Assembly (NCBI RefSeq): GCF_001544535.1
Contig: NZ_FCON02000022.1
Coordinates: 24,404-88,403, forward strand
Length of the DNA: 64,000 bases
From: Caballeronia choica
Lineage (GTDB): Bacteria > Pseudomonadota > Gammaproteobacteria > Burkholderiales > Burkholderiaceae
Direction: 5' to 3'
The position numbers and the translations under genes were made by a program. Under the pieces are notes generated by a model. It worked only from the letters and a program-made list of their open reading frames with translations. It was not told the DNA's origin and made no database searches. Below, one piece after another: positions 15,641-25,819 of this stretch. Within the stretch, counting starts at the first letter, position 1. Every line of letters starts with the position of its first letter.

Positions 15641-17452
15641 ATGCCCGGCTACGATGCTCCCATCCGCGAACTCCGCTTCCTGCTTGAAGATGTCTTTGGC
15701 TACGATCAGCACACGCCGGCCCTGCCCGGCTTCGAAGAGGCCACGCTCGACGTCGTGATGGCGGTGCTCGACGGCGCCGCCACGTTCGTGCAGGACGTGC
15801 TGTTGCCGATCAACCTGCCGGGCGACGCCGAAGGCTGCCGCTTGGCCGATGGCACGATGCACACGCCCAAGGGGTACGGGCAAGCGTATGCGCTTTATCG
15901 GGAGGGCGGCTGGCCTGCACTCGCTTCCGCGCCCGAATGGGGCGGCCAGGGTCTGCCGCCGTCGCTCGCATTGATGGTGCGCGAGTTCGTCGCATCCGGC
16001 TCGATGTCCTTCGGCATGTATCCGGGCCTGTCGCAAGGCGCGTATCGCGCGATCCTCGCGCACGGCAGCGAAGAACTCAAGCGCATCTATTTGCCCAAGC
16101 TCGTCGACGGCTCATGGACGGGGACCATGTGCCTGACCGAACCCGACAGCGGTTCCGACCTGTCGCGGCTGCGCACGCGCGCCGAGCCCGAAGACGACGG
16201 CAGCTATCGGCTCACCGGCACGAAAATCTTCATATCGAGCGGCGATCACGATCTCACTGACAACATCGTGCATCTCGTGCTGGCACGGCTGCCCGATGCG
16301 CCGGCGGGCACGCGCGGCCTGAGCCTCTTCGTCGTGCCGAAGCGCATCGCCGAGGATCTGCCCGGTGCGTCGGCCGGCACGCAGAACAACGTGAACACGG
16401 GCTCGATCGAACACAAGATGGGCATCCGCGCGCAGGCAACAGCCGTGCTCAATTTCGACGGCGCGCGCGGCTGGCTTGTCGGCAAGCCGCACGGCGGGCT
16501 GCGCGCGATGTTCACGATGATGAATTCATCGCGTGTCGGGGTTGCAGTGCAGAGCGTCGGCGTCGCCGAAATCAGCTATCAGAATGCGCTCGCCTATGCG
16601 AAGGAGCGCCGCCAGGGCGTCGCGCCCAATGCGCCCGGCGCTGCATCGCAGCCAGGCACCGACGGGCGCAACCCGATCATCGACCATCCGGACGTGCGCC
16701 GCTCGCTCCTTACCATGAAAGCGCTGGTCGAAGGCATGCGCGCGTTCTATCTCGACGCGGCGCTTCTGCTCGACGTACGCGCGGCGCGTGCGGGCAGTCC
16801 CGAAGGTGAAGACGCGGAAAGTCGTCTCGCCTTGCTCACGCCCGTGCTGAAGAGCTTTCTCAGCGACTGCGCATTGAAGGTGACCGACCTCGGGATTCAG
16901 CTTCACGGCGGCCACGGCTACGTGCACGAGAACGGCATGGAGCAGTTCTATCGCGACGCACGCATCGTGCCGCTCTACGAAGGCACGAACGGCATTCAGG
17001 CACTGGATCTCGTGCTGCGCAAGATCGGACTGGACGATGGTCGCGTGTTCGAGTCGTGGCTCGCATCCGTCGAGGACACCGCCGAGCGTGCCGCTTGCGT
17101 CGCGAGTCTCGCGTCGATGGCCGCCGCCCAACGCCGGGCATCGGCGAGGCTGCGCGACGCGACGGCGCAATTGCGCGCCTGGCGCGACGGCAACGAGCTG
17201 GATGTCGCCGGCGCGGCGACCGACTACCTGAACCTGTTCGGCCTCGTGGCGCTTGGCGAGTTGTGGCTGCGCATGGCTCAAGCCGCGCACGCGGGCCGCG
17301 CGCAGCACCCTCAGCTTGCCCCGTTCTACAACGGCAAGCTCGGCGCGGCCGAGTTCTTTTTCCAGCGCCTGTTGCCCGCGTCCGAAACGCACTTCGAGGC
17401 GGCGATGAGCGGCGCCCAGGCGCTGATGACCCTGCGTGCCGAAGAGTTCTGA
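15641..17452 (+). CDS. Acyl-CoA dehydrogenase, long C-terminal-domain type
   Basis: This 603-residue flavoenzyme would introduce an alpha,beta double bond into an acyl-CoA. CLTEPDSGSDLSRLRTRA is the FAD/substrate-binding signature of the middle domain, and YEGTNGIQALDLVLRK near residue 450 matches the region with the catalytic base in this group. The extra 150 C-terminal residues place it with the 600-residue enzymes often labelled DmdC-like or FadE5-like rather than with the 380-residue mitochondrial type. ATG 15641 is chosen because MPGYDAPIRELRF is the expected N-terminus; the 65-codon upstream extension is rejected. It heads an operon with a CoA-transferase and an SDR gene and has the TetR-type motif upstream. 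Confidence 0.92.
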   Translation: MPGYDAPIRELRFLLEDVFGYDQHTPALPGFEEATLDVVMAVLDGAATFVQDVLLPINLPGDAEGCRLADGTMHTPKGYGQAYALYREGGWPALASAPEWGGQGLPPSLALMVREFVASGSMSFGMYPGLSQGAYRAILAHGSEELKRIYLPKLVDGSWTGTMCLTEPDSGSDLSRLRTRAEPEDDGSYRLTGTKIFISSGDHDLTDNIVHLVLARLPDAPAGTRGLSLFVVPKRIAEDLPGASAGTQNNVNTGSIEHKMGIRAQATAVLNFDGARGWLVGKPHGGLRAMFTMMNSSRVGVAVQSVGVAEISYQNALAYAKERRQGVAPNAPGAASQPGTDGRNPIIDHPDVRRSLLTMKALVEGMRAFYLDAALLLDVRAARAGSPEGEDAESRLALLTPVLKSFLSDCALKVTDLGIQLHGGHGYVHENGMEQFYRDARIVPLYEGTNGIQALDLVLRKIGLDDGRVFESWLASVEDTAERAACVASLASMAAAQRRASARLRDATAQLRAWRDGNELDVAGAATDYLNLFGLVALGELWLRMAQAAHAGRAQHPQLAPFYNGKLGAAEFFFQRLLPASETHFEAAMSGAQALMTLRAEEF

Positions 17453-17497
17453 CACATACACATGGTCGTCAGCCACACCTACCGGAGGAACCTCTCT

Positions 17498-18811
17498 ATG
17501 TCCGCTGAAAACCCGCGCGGTCCGCTTGCCGGCGTGCGCATTCTGGATCTGTCGAGCATCGTGCTCGGGCCGCTCGCAACCTTGACGCTCGCGGGACTCG
17601 GCGCCGAAGTGATCAAGATCGAGGCGCCCGAAGGCGACAACGTGCGCGAAGCAGGCTCGATGCGGGTCGACGCGCACGGGGTCGAGCACGAGAAAATGGG
17701 CCACGTGTTCATGCACAACAACCGCGGCAAGAAGAGCGTCGTGCTCGACCTGAAGAAGGCGTCGGCGCGAGAGGCGCTGCTGATGCTCGCGAAGGACGCC
17801 GACGTGCTGCTCTCGAACATCCGTCCCGCCGCGATGGACCGGCTCGGACTGGGCTACGAAGCACTCGCGGCCGTCAACCCGCGCCTCGTGTATGTGACCG
17901 CGTGCGGCTACAGCGCGCGCGGCCCCTATGCGGAGCGTCCCGCCTACGACGACCTGATCCAGGGCGCGGTCGGCCTTCCGTGGCTCATGCAGCAGGCTGG
18001 CACCCAGGACCCGATGTACGCACCCGTTTCGATCGCGGACCGCGTGACGGGCCTGCATGTCGCCTATTCGATCAGTGCCGCGCTCTTTGCGCGCGAGCGC
18101 AGCGGCAGCGGTCAGCACGTCGAGGTGCCGATGTTCGAAAGCGTCGCGCACTTCGTGCTGGCCGACCACATGGCGGGCCGCACGTTCGCGGCAGGCGCAG
18201 CAGGCGAGCGCGCGAGCACGGGCGAGGCGGGCGTGGGTGAAGCGGGATACGACCGCTTGCTGTCTGTGGATCGCCGGCCGTACCGGACCGCCGACGGCTA
18301 CTTGTGCGTGCTGATCTACAACGACAAGCACTGGCGTACGTTCCTGAACGCGATCGGCCAGCCCGAACTTTTCACCGAAGATCCGCTTTTTTCAAGCCAG
18401 CGCAACCGTTCGCGGCGCATTCGCGAGATCTACGCCTGGGTGGCCGGCGTGATGCGCACGCGGAGTTCCGCGCAATGGCAAGCGTTGCTTGACGAAGCCG
18501 ATATTCCGTATCAGGTGGTCAACTCGATCGAGGACCTGCTGAACGATCCGCATCTGAACGCAACGGGCTTTATCGGCGAGGAGATCCATCCGACCGAGGG
18601 GCACGTGCGCACGCTGGGCAATCCCACCACGTGGTCCGGCACGCCGCTGCCAGCGCTATCGCCCGCGCCCCGCCTTGGCGAGCACAGCGTCGAGGTGTTG
18701 CTCTCGGCCGGCTATTCGCGTGACGAAGTAAAGCGACTGCTCGACGAGGGCGCGGCCTGCGCGCCGCGTCACCCAGGTTCCGCAACGACCGCCGCAACAG
18801 CCGGCGCATGA
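17498..18811 (+). CDS. CaiB/BaiF family CoA-transferase
   Basis: This 437-residue family III CoA-transferase begins with PLAGVRILDLSSIVLGPLAT. It has EVIKIEAPEGDNVR for CoA contacts and the catalytic Asp in PAYDDLIQGAVG. It would activate a carboxylic acid by transfer of CoA from a donor thioester. ATG 17498 has GGAGGA nine bases upstream; the preceding ATG 17462 in frame is rejected. It lies 45 bases after the acyl-CoA dehydrogenase stop and before an SDR gene in the same operon. It is standard in domain order, unlike the permuted CoA-transferase at 11397-12920. The acid substrate is unknown. Confidence 0.92.
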   Translation: MSAENPRGPLAGVRILDLSSIVLGPLATLTLAGLGAEVIKIEAPEGDNVREAGSMRVDAHGVEHEKMGHVFMHNNRGKKSVVLDLKKASAREALLMLAKDADVLLSNIRPAAMDRLGLGYEALAAVNPRLVYVTACGYSARGPYAERPAYDDLIQGAVGLPWLMQQAGTQDPMYAPVSIADRVTGLHVAYSISAALFARERSGSGQHVEVPMFESVAHFVLADHMAGRTFAAGAAGERASTGEAGVGEAGYDRLLSVDRRPYRTADGYLCVLIYNDKHWRTFLNAIGQPELFTEDPLFSSQRNRSRRIREIYAWVAGVMRTRSSAQWQALLDEADIPYQVVNSIEDLLNDPHLNATGFIGEEIHPTEGHVRTLGNPTTWSGTPLPALSPAPRLGEHSVEVLLSAGYSRDEVKRLLDEGAACAPRHPGSATTAATAGA

Positions 18812-18852
18812 AACAGCACCACTCATCCATTTACCAGACGAAGGGACTCACC

Positions 18853-19728
18853 ATGTTCAAAAACGACCTGCTGAAGGGCAAGCGCATTCTGATCACGGGC
18901 GGCGGCTCAGGGCTCGGCAAGGAAATCGCCGCGCGCTATCTGGAGCTCGGCGCGGACCTCTACATTTGCGGACGCCGCGAAGGCGTGCTGCGCGAATGCG
19001 CCGACGAACTGACCGGCCGTTTCGGCGGTTCGGTCAAGGGCGTCTCGGTCGACATTCGCAACGCCGAGTCGGTCGACCAGATGATCGCCGACATCTGGCA
19101 GGAAGGTCCGCTCACGGGTCTCGTCAACAACGCGGCGGGCAACTTCGTGAGCCGCACGGAAGACCTGTCGTCACGCGGTTTCGATGCGATCGCGAATATC
19201 GTGCTGCACGGCACGTTCTACGTCACCCAGGCGGTGGGCAAGCGCTGGATCGCGGGCAATCTGCCGGGCAGCGTGGTGTCGATTCTCGTGACATGGGTGA
19301 TGAACGGCGGGCCGTTCGTCGTGCCTTCCGCGATGTCCAAGGCAGGCGTGAACGTGATGACGAAATCGCTCGCCGTCGAGTGGGGCCGCCACCAGATCCG
19401 CCTGAACGCGATTGCGCCGGGCGTCTTCCCGACCGAGGGCATGAGCAAGCGCCTCTACCCGGGCCGGGACGACGCGGGCCGCGCCGAGGGCAGCAGCCCG
19501 ATGGGCCGCGCGGGACGCATGGAAGAGTTGCAGAACCTCGCGACCTTCCTGATGGCAGATGGCTGCGAGTGGCTGACGGGCCAGACGCTGACGATCGACG
19601 GCGCGAACTCGCTCGCCACCGGCGGCAACTTCTATCACTTCAAGGACTGGACCGACGGCGACTGGGATCTCGCGCGCAATTCGATTCGCGAGCTGAATGA
19701 GAAGGACCGGCTCGCGCGTACGGTATGA
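18853..19728 (+). CDS. SDR oxidoreductase, 2,4-dienoyl-CoA reductase-like
   Basis: This 291-residue short-chain reductase has TGGGSGLG at residues 15-22 and NNAAGNF for the active-site loop. The region VVPSAMSKAGVNVMTKSLAV has Ser-x3-Lys where classical members have Tyr-x3-Lys. Loss of that Tyr is normal in 2,4-dienoyl-CoA reductases, which this protein resembles throughout. It would reduce an unsaturated acyl-CoA with NADPH. A tail of about 40 residues after the Rossmann fold is longer than in FabG-like members. ATG 18853 has AAGGGA upstream. It is the last gene of its operon, followed by a canonical terminator at 19775-19809. Confidence 0.87.
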   Translation: MFKNDLLKGKRILITGGGSGLGKEIAARYLELGADLYICGRREGVLRECADELTGRFGGSVKGVSVDIRNAESVDQMIADIWQEGPLTGLVNNAAGNFVSRTEDLSSRGFDAIANIVLHGTFYVTQAVGKRWIAGNLPGSVVSILVTWVMNGGPFVVPSAMSKAGVNVMTKSLAVEWGRHQIRLNAIAPGVFPTEGMSKRLYPGRDDAGRAEGSSPMGRAGRMEELQNLATFLMADGCEWLTGQTLTIDGANSLATGGNFYHFKDWTDGDWDLARNSIRELNEKDRLARTV

Positions 19729-19774
19729 GCGTCGAGTGCCCTGAGTGCGGGGCTTTCGCTTCGCACTCTGACCT

Positions 19775-19809
19775 AAAAAAAAGCCCACGTCGTTCAAACG
19801 TGGGCTTTT
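19775..19809. terminator. Bidirectional intrinsic terminator
   Basis: A run of eight A bases, then GCCCACGT, a 7-base loop, ACGTGGGC and TTTT. The design works on both strands. It sits between the convergent SDR gene (plus) and acyl-CoA synthetase gene (minus) and probably ends both transcripts. Confidence 0.9.
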
Positions 19810-19829
19810 CTCTTCGCGGCTGCCGCGCG

Positions 19830-21701
19830 TCAGGACGATGAAACCACCACATGCGGCACGCAAGGCGCCGCAAACAGATCGACGACGGCCGCGCGGCGCC
19901 GCTCGATCACCGCGCGCTGATTGATGCTGCCCTTGTCGGTGACCTCATAGTGCTGCATCGAAGGCGGATCTTCGAGCAGCATCAGCCGTTCGATACGCAT
20001 CGACGCGCCCCTTTGCCCCGCGTTCGCCGCCGCGAGGCGCCGCGCGAGTTCCCCCAACAGCGCGGGATGCCGCACCAGCTCAGCGGGCCTCAACGCGCCA
20101 AGCTCGGGCAACGCCTTCGCGCATGCGCCGGCATCGGGCCATGCGAGCGTGCCGAGCGTATCCGTGCCGTCGTACGCGATCACGGCTTCCTTGACGAGCG
20201 GACTGCACGCGTCGATCAGGCGAGTGCGCAGCGCAGCCGTGCGTACCCACGTGCCGTTCGCGAGCTTGAAATCCTCGGCGAACCGCCCTGCGGAGCGCAA
20301 CCCCGCGATCGGGCGCTCGGGGTCGACGAAGCGCACCGCGTCGCCGAGCAGGTAAAAGCCCTCTTCATCGAACGCTGTGGCCGTTTTTTCGGGGGCATCG
20401 AGATAGCGCTCGATGATGTTCGGCCCCCTGATGCGCATTTCGTAGCGGCCCGGGAGGTCGGGGTCTTCGAGCAGCTTCAGCTCGACATCGGAAACCGGCA
20501 GTCCGATGCAGCCGACGTCGTCGACGGCCCAGTATTGCGTCACCGCCGGTCCGGAGCTTTCGGTCGCGCCGAATACCGACGTGAGCACGACACGCTCGCC
20601 GGTCGTACGCACGGCGATCCGCTGAAAGCGGTCGTAAAGGTCGCGCGACAGCACCGCGCCGCCGTAGTACACATACTTCAGGCGCGAGAAAAAGTGCTGC
20701 GCGAAACGCTCGTCGCGCTCGAGCGCGGCAACCAGCATCGCGAGCCCGGCGGGCACGTTGAAATAGAGCGACGGCGCGACTTCGCTCAGGTTCTTGAGGG
20801 TTTGGTCGAAAGGGCCCGGCAGCGGCTTGCCCTCATCGATATGGAGCGTCGCCCCGAAGCGCAGAATCCGGTTGAGCACGATGTTGCCGCCCATCACATG
20901 ATGCCAGGGCAGCCATTCGAGATAAACGGGCTGGTCCTCCGGGTCTTTCGCGAACACGCGCGCGGCCATTTCCTGCGCCGCGACGAGATTGCTGCGCGAC
21001 TGCACGACCGCCTTCGGCATGCCGGTCGAACCGGAGGTGAACATGTACTTGGCCGGCAAGCTGCCCGGCAGTTGCCGATGGCGCGCTTCGACCTCGGGGT
21101 CGATCACGGTGCTCGCCAGCGCCTCGAACGACAACGAGCCCGGCGCCGCGTGCCTGGCCGCGATGACCCGCTCGGGCGGAATGCCGAGCGCGTCGAGCGC
21201 GCCCGCAAAACGCTGTGCATCCTCGACGAACACCAGATGCGGCTTGACGAGCGACACCGCATCGGTGAGCCGCGCGTAGTTGCCGCCAAGGAGCGAATAG
21301 GCAGGCGACACAGGCGCGACCGGCACGCCCGCATACAACGCGCCCCACGTCAGCAGCGCCTGCGCAGTCGAATTCTCGGAAAGGATCACGAGCGGCGCGC
21401 TCTGGCTCGCACCGTGCGAAAGCAAAGCGCTCGCCAGCGCGCGCACCGTGCGCCAGACCTCGCCGACGCTCACCGACTCCCATGCGCCCTCGCCGTTGCG
21501 CTGCACGAGCATCGGGCTCGCAGGGCGGATGGCCGCCCAATGCTCGAGCCAGTCGGTCGTGCACGCACGCGTGGGCGGCAGCGGCGTGCCCGACTTCAGG
21601 ATCAGCGTCCCGTCGCCGCGGCGCTCGATTTCCAGCGACGGCTCGCGGAATCCGACTTCGCGAAATGGCCGTTCGATTGTCTCCATTACGTGTGACGTCA
21701 T
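19830..21701 (-). CDS. AMP-dependent acyl-CoA synthetase, feruloyl-CoA synthase-like
   Basis: This 623-residue ANL-superfamily ligase activates a carboxylic acid through an acyl-adenylate. The phosphate-binding motif YMFTSGSTGMPKAV and the adenine-binding part SVFGATESSGPAV are both present. The N-terminus (REVGFREPSLEIERRGDG) and overall length match the feruloyl-CoA synthase group, which acts on hydroxycinnamates and related aromatic acids. The usual C-terminal lysine segment is modified, as in that group. ATG 21701 has GAGGGA five bases upstream; an upstream open extension of 70 codons is rejected. It lies last in a minus-strand operon after thiolase, MaoC and the hydratase/dehydrogenase fusion. 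The exact acid is uncertain. Confidence 0.87.
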   Translation of the reverse strand: MTSHVMETIERPFREVGFREPSLEIERRGDGTLILKSGTPLPPTRACTTDWLEHWAAIRPASPMLVQRNGEGAWESVSVGEVWRTVRALASALLSHGASQSAPLVILSENSTAQALLTWGALYAGVPVAPVSPAYSLLGGNYARLTDAVSLVKPHLVFVEDAQRFAGALDALGIPPERVIAARHAAPGSLSFEALASTVIDPEVEARHRQLPGSLPAKYMFTSGSTGMPKAVVQSRSNLVAAQEMAARVFAKDPEDQPVYLEWLPWHHVMGGNIVLNRILRFGATLHIDEGKPLPGPFDQTLKNLSEVAPSLYFNVPAGLAMLVAALERDERFAQHFFSRLKYVYYGGAVLSRDLYDRFQRIAVRTTGERVVLTSVFGATESSGPAVTQYWAVDDVGCIGLPVSDVELKLLEDPDLPGRYEMRIRGPNIIERYLDAPEKTATAFDEEGFYLLGDAVRFVDPERPIAGLRSAGRFAEDFKLANGTWVRTAALRTRLIDACSPLVKEAVIAYDGTDTLGTLAWPDAGACAKALPELGALRPAELVRHPALLGELARRLAAANAGQRGASMRIERLMLLEDPPSMQHYEVTDKGSINQRAVIERRRAAVVDLFAAPCVPHVVVSSS

Positions 21702-21762
21702 TGTTCCCTCTGCTACGTTGCGGTACGCGAATAAATGATGGTTCGGTTTGCGCCGATGCGCA

Positions 21763-22899
21763 TCAGATCGCTTCGAGCACGGTCGCAATACCCTGGCCGC
21801 CGCCGATGCACTGCGTGGCGAGCGCATAACGCCCGCCCGTGCGCTGGAGTAGCGCCGCCGCCTTGCCGACCAGCCGAGCACCGGTTGCGCCCAGCGGATG
21901 GCCGATCGCAAGACCGCCGCCGTCGAGGTTCACGCGCGCCTCGTCCAGCCCAAGCTCGCGGATGCACGCAATTGCCTGGCTCGCGAACGCCTCGTTGATT
22001 TCGATCACGTCGAGGGCGCCTGTGCCAATGCCCGCGCGCGCGAGCGCCTTCCTCGACGCCGGAATCGGCCCGATGCCCATGAGTTCCGGCGCGACGGGCG
22101 CGACCGCGGCCGACACGATTCGCGCAAGCGGCACGAGCCCGTGCTCGCGCGCAAACGCGGCGCTGCAGATGAGCGTCGCGGACGCGCCATCGGTCAGCGG
22201 CGACGACGTGCCCGCCGTCACGCTGCCGTCCTCGCGAAACGACGGCTTCAACCCGCCAAGCGCTTCCGCGCTGGTGCCAGGCCGGATGCAGCCGTCTTCA
22301 TCGACGACGCCCGTGCTCGTGCGGATCGGCACGATTTCGGCGGCGAGCCGGCCTTCGGCGCGGGCGGCGGCCGCCTTCGCATGCGACACCACCGCAAGCG
22401 CCTCCTGTGCCGCGCGGCTCACGCCGAATCGTTGCGCAACGTTTTCCGCGGTGATGCCCATCGGCGTGTAGACCTCGGCATGGCCTTCCATGAGCGTCGG
22501 ATTCGGCAACTTGTTGAAGCCGCCCTGCGGCACGCGCGTCATCGATTCGACGCCGCCGCAGATGAACGCATCGCCCATGCCGAGCGCGATCTGGCCGGCC
22601 GCGTAATGAATCGCCGACATCGACGAGCCGCAGAAGCGGTTGATCGTCACGCCCGGCACATGCTCGCCGATGCCCGCGCGAAAGCTGACGATGCGCGCGA
22701 GGTTCTGCCCCTGCTCCGCTTCCGGATACGAGCAACCGAGCACGATGTCTTCGATCAGCTTCGGATCGACTTTCGTTCTTTCGAGCAGACCGGCGACGAC
22801 CTGCGCCGCGAGATCGTCGGGACGGATGTCGATCAGCGCACCCTTGCGCGACGGATGAAATGGCGAGCGCGCAAACCCGGCCACTACGACTTCATTCAT
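21763..22899 (-). CDS. Acetyl-CoA acetyltransferase (thiolase)
   Basis: This 378-residue thiolase would cleave a 3-oxoacyl-CoA with free CoA at the end of a beta-oxidation round. The nucleophile is Cys90 in TINRFCGSSMSAI. The two remaining catalytic elements are GGGLAIGHPLGATGAR (His) and ATQCIGGGQG (Cys) near the C-terminus. All active-site residues are intact. It follows MaoC and precedes the acyl-CoA synthetase in the minus-strand operon. The enzyme is of the FadA type rather than the biosynthetic PhaA type by context, but sequence alone does not separate these firmly. Confidence 0.93.
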   Translation of the reverse strand: MNEVVVAGFARSPFHPSRKGALIDIRPDDLAAQVVAGLLERTKVDPKLIEDIVLGCSYPEAEQGQNLARIVSFRAGIGEHVPGVTINRFCGSSMSAIHYAAGQIALGMGDAFICGGVESMTRVPQGGFNKLPNPTLMEGHAEVYTPMGITAENVAQRFGVSRAAQEALAVVSHAKAAAARAEGRLAAEIVPIRTSTGVVDEDGCIRPGTSAEALGGLKPSFREDGSVTAGTSSPLTDGASATLICSAAFAREHGLVPLARIVSAAVAPVAPELMGIGPIPASRKALARAGIGTGALDVIEINEAFASQAIACIRELGLDEARVNLDGGGLAIGHPLGATGARLVGKAAALLQRTGGRYALATQCIGGGQGIATVLEAI

Positions 22900-22974
22900 G
22901 CTTTTCTCCTTGGTTCGATAGAGGCGTGCGCGGCGTGCGCACGCCTTTCATCCATGATTCATGCGAGGAAAATC

Positions 22975-23436
22975 TCAACCGGCGCCGTCGGCCGGGCGAC
23001 GCGGAATGCTGGTCAGCCCATAGAGCCGCATCGCTACTTCGCCGCGCTGGTTGACGAGCTCGATGCGCGCTTTCGCCACGCCGCGCTTCGGCTTGTCGGG
23101 AAACGTCTGAATCTCGACGAGCTCGCGCTTCACGTGGACCGTGTCGCCGGCCCTCACGGGCTGCAACCAGCGCAATTCGTCCGCGCCGACGCCCACGATC
23201 GGCGTCTCGCCGAACAGGCGCGCGTGCACGCACAACCTCATCGCGAGCGAGGCCAGGTGCCAGCCGCTCGCGATCAAACCGCCGAACGGGCCGGCTCGGG
23301 CCGCGTCCGGGTCCGTGTGAAACGGCTGCGGGTCGAACTCGCTGCCGAAGCCGATCACGTCGGCGGCCTCGATCGTCACCGGCTCGCTCGTCCACGTCTC
23401 GCCGACTGTCAGGTCTTCCAGATATCGCCATGCCAT
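22975..23436 (-). CDS. MaoC family hot-dog dehydratase
   Basis: This 153-residue protein has the R-specific enoyl-CoA hydratase fold. EFDPQPFHTDPDAA holds the Asp and His of the hydratase motif, and GPFGGLIASGWHLASL is the usual helix after it. It would add water to an enoyl-CoA or remove it from a hydroxyacyl-CoA. A second hydratase domain is present in the neighbouring fusion protein, so the pathway has two hydratases, possibly for two different intermediates. It lies between thiolase and the fusion gene on the minus strand with short gaps, consistent with one operon. Confidence 0.9.
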   Translation of the reverse strand: MAWRYLEDLTVGETWTSEPVTIEAADVIGFGSEFDPQPFHTDPDAARAGPFGGLIASGWHLASLAMRLCVHARLFGETPIVGVGADELRWLQPVRAGDTVHVKRELVEIQTFPDKPKRGVAKARIELVNQRGEVAMRLYGLTSIPRRPADGAG

Positions 23437-23466
23437 GCCGCTCTCCTTGCGTCGATGCAGGCCGTG

Positions 23467-25560
23467 CTATTCGAAACTCGCGCCCTGCCCGGCGAGCTTC
23501 ACGATGAACGGGCTTGGCTGCCACTGGCCGCCCTGGTAGCCTTGCTGATACTTGCGGATGCGCGCGAGCACCTCGTCGAGGCCGAGCGTGTTCGCGTAGT
23601 GCATCGGGCCGCCCTTCGTGACCGGAAAGCCGTAGCCCGTCGCATAGACGACGTCGATGTCAGACGCGCGCTGCGCGACCAACTCGTCGAGAATCCGCGC
23701 GCCTTCGTTGGCGAGCGCGAGCATCAGCCGGTCGACGATCTCCTCGTCGCTGACTGCGCGCTGCGCGACACCCGTTGCCTCGCGATGGGCATGCAGAATC
23801 CGGTCGACTTCCGGGTCCTGAAGACGCTTGCGGCTGCCGGGCTCATAGCGGTACCACCCCTCGCCGGTCTTCTGGCCGAGGCGCCCCGCTTCGCAGATGC
23901 GGTCCGCGATGCGCGAATAGATCATCTCCGGCTGCTCGACATAGCGGCGCTTGCGGATCGACCAGCCGATGTCGAGACCGCTCAGGTCGCCGACCGCGAA
24001 AGGCCCCATCGCCATGCCGAATTTCTCCATCGCGGTATCGATCTGCGCGATGCCGCAGCCTTCGTCGAGCAGGAAGAGCGCCTGCTGAAGGTAGCGCTGC
24101 AACATCCGGTTGCCGATGAAGCCATCGCACACACGCGAGAGGACCGCGGTCTTCTGCAGCTTGCGGGCAAGCTGCATGACCGTGACGAGCACATCGTCGG
24201 ATGTCTTCGCGCAGCGCACCACTTCGACGAGGCGCATCACGTGCGCGGGCGAGAAGAAATGCATGCCGATCACATCGGCCTCGCGAGCGGTGACCGCGGC
24301 GATCTGGTCGATGTCGAGCATCGACGTGTTGGTCGCGAGAATGGCGCCCTTGGGCGCAAGCCGTTCCAGGTCGCGAAAAATCTGCTGCTTCAAATCGAGC
24401 CGTTCGAACACCGCTTCGACCACGATGTCGGCATCGGACACCGCCGCCGCGAGATCGAGCGAAGGCGTGACCCGTTGCAGCGCACGCTCGCGCGCCTCTT
24501 GCGTGAGACGGCCTTTCTCGACCTGCGTGTCATAGACGCCCCGAATCGTCGCCATGCCGCGCTCGAGCCCTTCGCGCTGTGTATCGACGAGGGATACGGG
24601 GATGCCCGCATTCATGAAGCAGATGGCGATGCCCGCGCCCATCGTGCCCGCGCCGATCACCGCCGCCCGGCGAATGTCGTGCGGCCGCGCATCCTTCGAT
24701 ACGCCGGCGATCTTCGCCGCCTGGCGCTCGGCGAAGAAGTTGTAGCGCAACGCCTTCGATTCCGGCGTCGCCAGCAATTCGAGGAAGCGCGCGCGCTCGA
24801 ATTCGCGACCCGCTTCGAACGGGAGCGTGACCGCGGCCTCGCAGCAGTCGACGATGGACAGCTTGCCCTTGTGACCGGGCGTACGCTTCTCGATGTCCGC
24901 GCGCAGTGTTGCGAACAGGTCGGCCGGTGCGCTTTCCATCCGGGGGCTAAGCGCGCTCGTGCGGCGCAGCGGCGCCTTGGCTGCGATCAGCTTGCGTGCG
25001 AAGTCAAGCGTGTCTTCGAGCAGGTCGCCGTGCGAAAGAATATCCACGAGCCCATGGTCGAACGCCGACTGCGCACCGAGTGGCGCGCCGCTCAGCATCA
25101 GCGGGGCCGCATGCTCCATCGGAATCAGCCGCGGCAGACGCTGCGTGCCGCCAGCGCCCGGCAGGAAACCGAATTTGACTTCGGGCAACCCTAATTGTGC
25201 ATATGCACCTAATACACGATAATGAAGCGCCATCGCGAGTTCGAGTCCGGCGCCGAACGCAAAGCCGCCGATCGCGGCAATCAGCAGTGTGTCGACCTTG
25301 TCCAATCCTTCGATCAGCTCGGGCATCGTCGGCGAAGCCTTCTGCGCCGGTGTATTGAACTCGCGAATCTCGGCGCCGCCGCAAAACGGCCCCCCGCCGC
25401 CCGTGACGACGATCGCCTGCACGTCGTCCCGCTGCGCCGCGTGCAGCACCTGCTCGTGGAGTGCCTTGCGTTGTGCGGCGGACAGGCTGTTCACGGGAGG
25501 ATTGTCGAAACTCACGACGGCAATGCCGTCTTTGACCACGTATGCGGACTCCATGACCAT
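23467..25560 (-). CDS. Enoyl-CoA hydratase/3-hydroxyacyl-CoA dehydrogenase fusion (FadB/FadJ-like)
   Basis: This 697-residue bifunctional beta-oxidation enzyme starts with a crotonase domain (about residues 1-190). [12 protein letters not shown] is the oxyanion region, and the catalytic Glu residues lie in [10 protein letters not shown] and [14 protein letters not shown]. The dehydrogenase half follows, with NAD-binding [13 protein letters not shown], the His-Glu pair in [17 protein letters not shown], and two C-terminal helical domains. ATG 25560 has AGGAGA four bases upstream. It is the first gene of the minus-strand operon with MaoC, thiolase and acyl-CoA synthetase, and a TetR-type motif lies about 85 bases upstream. 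It lacks an isomerase extension. Substrate chain type is unknown. Confidence 0.93.
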   Translation of the reverse strand: MVMESAYVVKDGIAVVSFDNPPVNSLSAAQRKALHEQVLHAAQRDDVQAIVVTGGGGPFCGGAEIREFNTPAQKASPTMPELIEGLDKVDTLLIAAIGGFAFGAGLELAMALHYRVLGAYAQLGLPEVKFGFLPGAGGTQRLPRLIPMEHAAPLMLSGAPLGAQSAFDHGLVDILSHGDLLEDTLDFARKLIAAKAPLRRTSALSPRMESAPADLFATLRADIEKRTPGHKGKLSIVDCCEAAVTLPFEAGREFERARFLELLATPESKALRYNFFAERQAAKIAGVSKDARPHDIRRAAVIGAGTMGAGIAICFMNAGIPVSLVDTQREGLERGMATIRGVYDTQVEKGRLTQEARERALQRVTPSLDLAAAVSDADIVVEAVFERLDLKQQIFRDLERLAPKGAILATNTSMLDIDQIAAVTAREADVIGMHFFSPAHVMRLVEVVRCAKTSDDVLVTVMQLARKLQKTAVLSRVCDGFIGNRMLQRYLQQALFLLDEGCGIAQIDTAMEKFGMAMGPFAVGDLSGLDIGWSIRKRRYVEQPEMIYSRIADRICEAGRLGQKTGEGWYRYEPGSRKRLQDPEVDRILHAHREATGVAQRAVSDEEIVDRLMLALANEGARILDELVAQRASDIDVVYATGYGFPVTKGGPMHYANTLGLDEVLARIRKYQQGYQGGQWQPSPFIVKLAGQGASFE

Positions 25561-25643
25561 CGCGTCTCCTGGTTCGAATCGATTGCGCCGTCGCACGTGC
25601 GGCGTGGCGCGGCGTGATTCCGGGTTAAGCTGGATTTGATTGT

Positions 25644-25658
25644 GACAGCGTCAAGTTT
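25644..25658. promoter_or_regulatory. Shared TetR-regulon motif, copy B
   Basis: GACAGCGTCAAGTTT, followed by GAGTGTCAAC, lies about 85 bases upstream of the hydratase/dehydrogenase fusion gene and beyond the end of the TetR gene. It differs from copy A by one base in the core. It probably controls the minus-strand operon. Confidence 0.5.
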
Positions 25659-25819
25659 GAGTGTCAACAGTGGAAAGACGCAGTGCGTGCGCGTTAGCTC
25701 ACGCGCACCTGGATGAAGCGGAAGAAAGGAGGAAAGAACGGAAAGCAGGATGGCGCGAGCGCGGCGCGCGAGACGATCTTGACCGCCGCGCGCCGCGCTG
25801 GAGAGGAAGCAGGAAGGCG

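Noticed and set aside
16526-18331. 601-codon minus-strand frame opposite acyl-CoA dehydrogenase and CoA-transferase
   Set aside because: Spans two unrelated genes and their gap on the other strand; no ribosome site or domain.
19851-21695. 614-codon plus-strand frame opposite the acyl-CoA synthetase
   Set aside because: Shadow of a well-supported gene; arginine-rich with no motif.
21898-25194. 1098-codon plus-strand open frame opposite thiolase, MaoC and the fusion enzyme
   Set aside because: It is antisense to three genes with intact catalytic motifs, is rich in Arg, Ala, His and Asp as expected of a high-GC shadow frame, and shows no domain.
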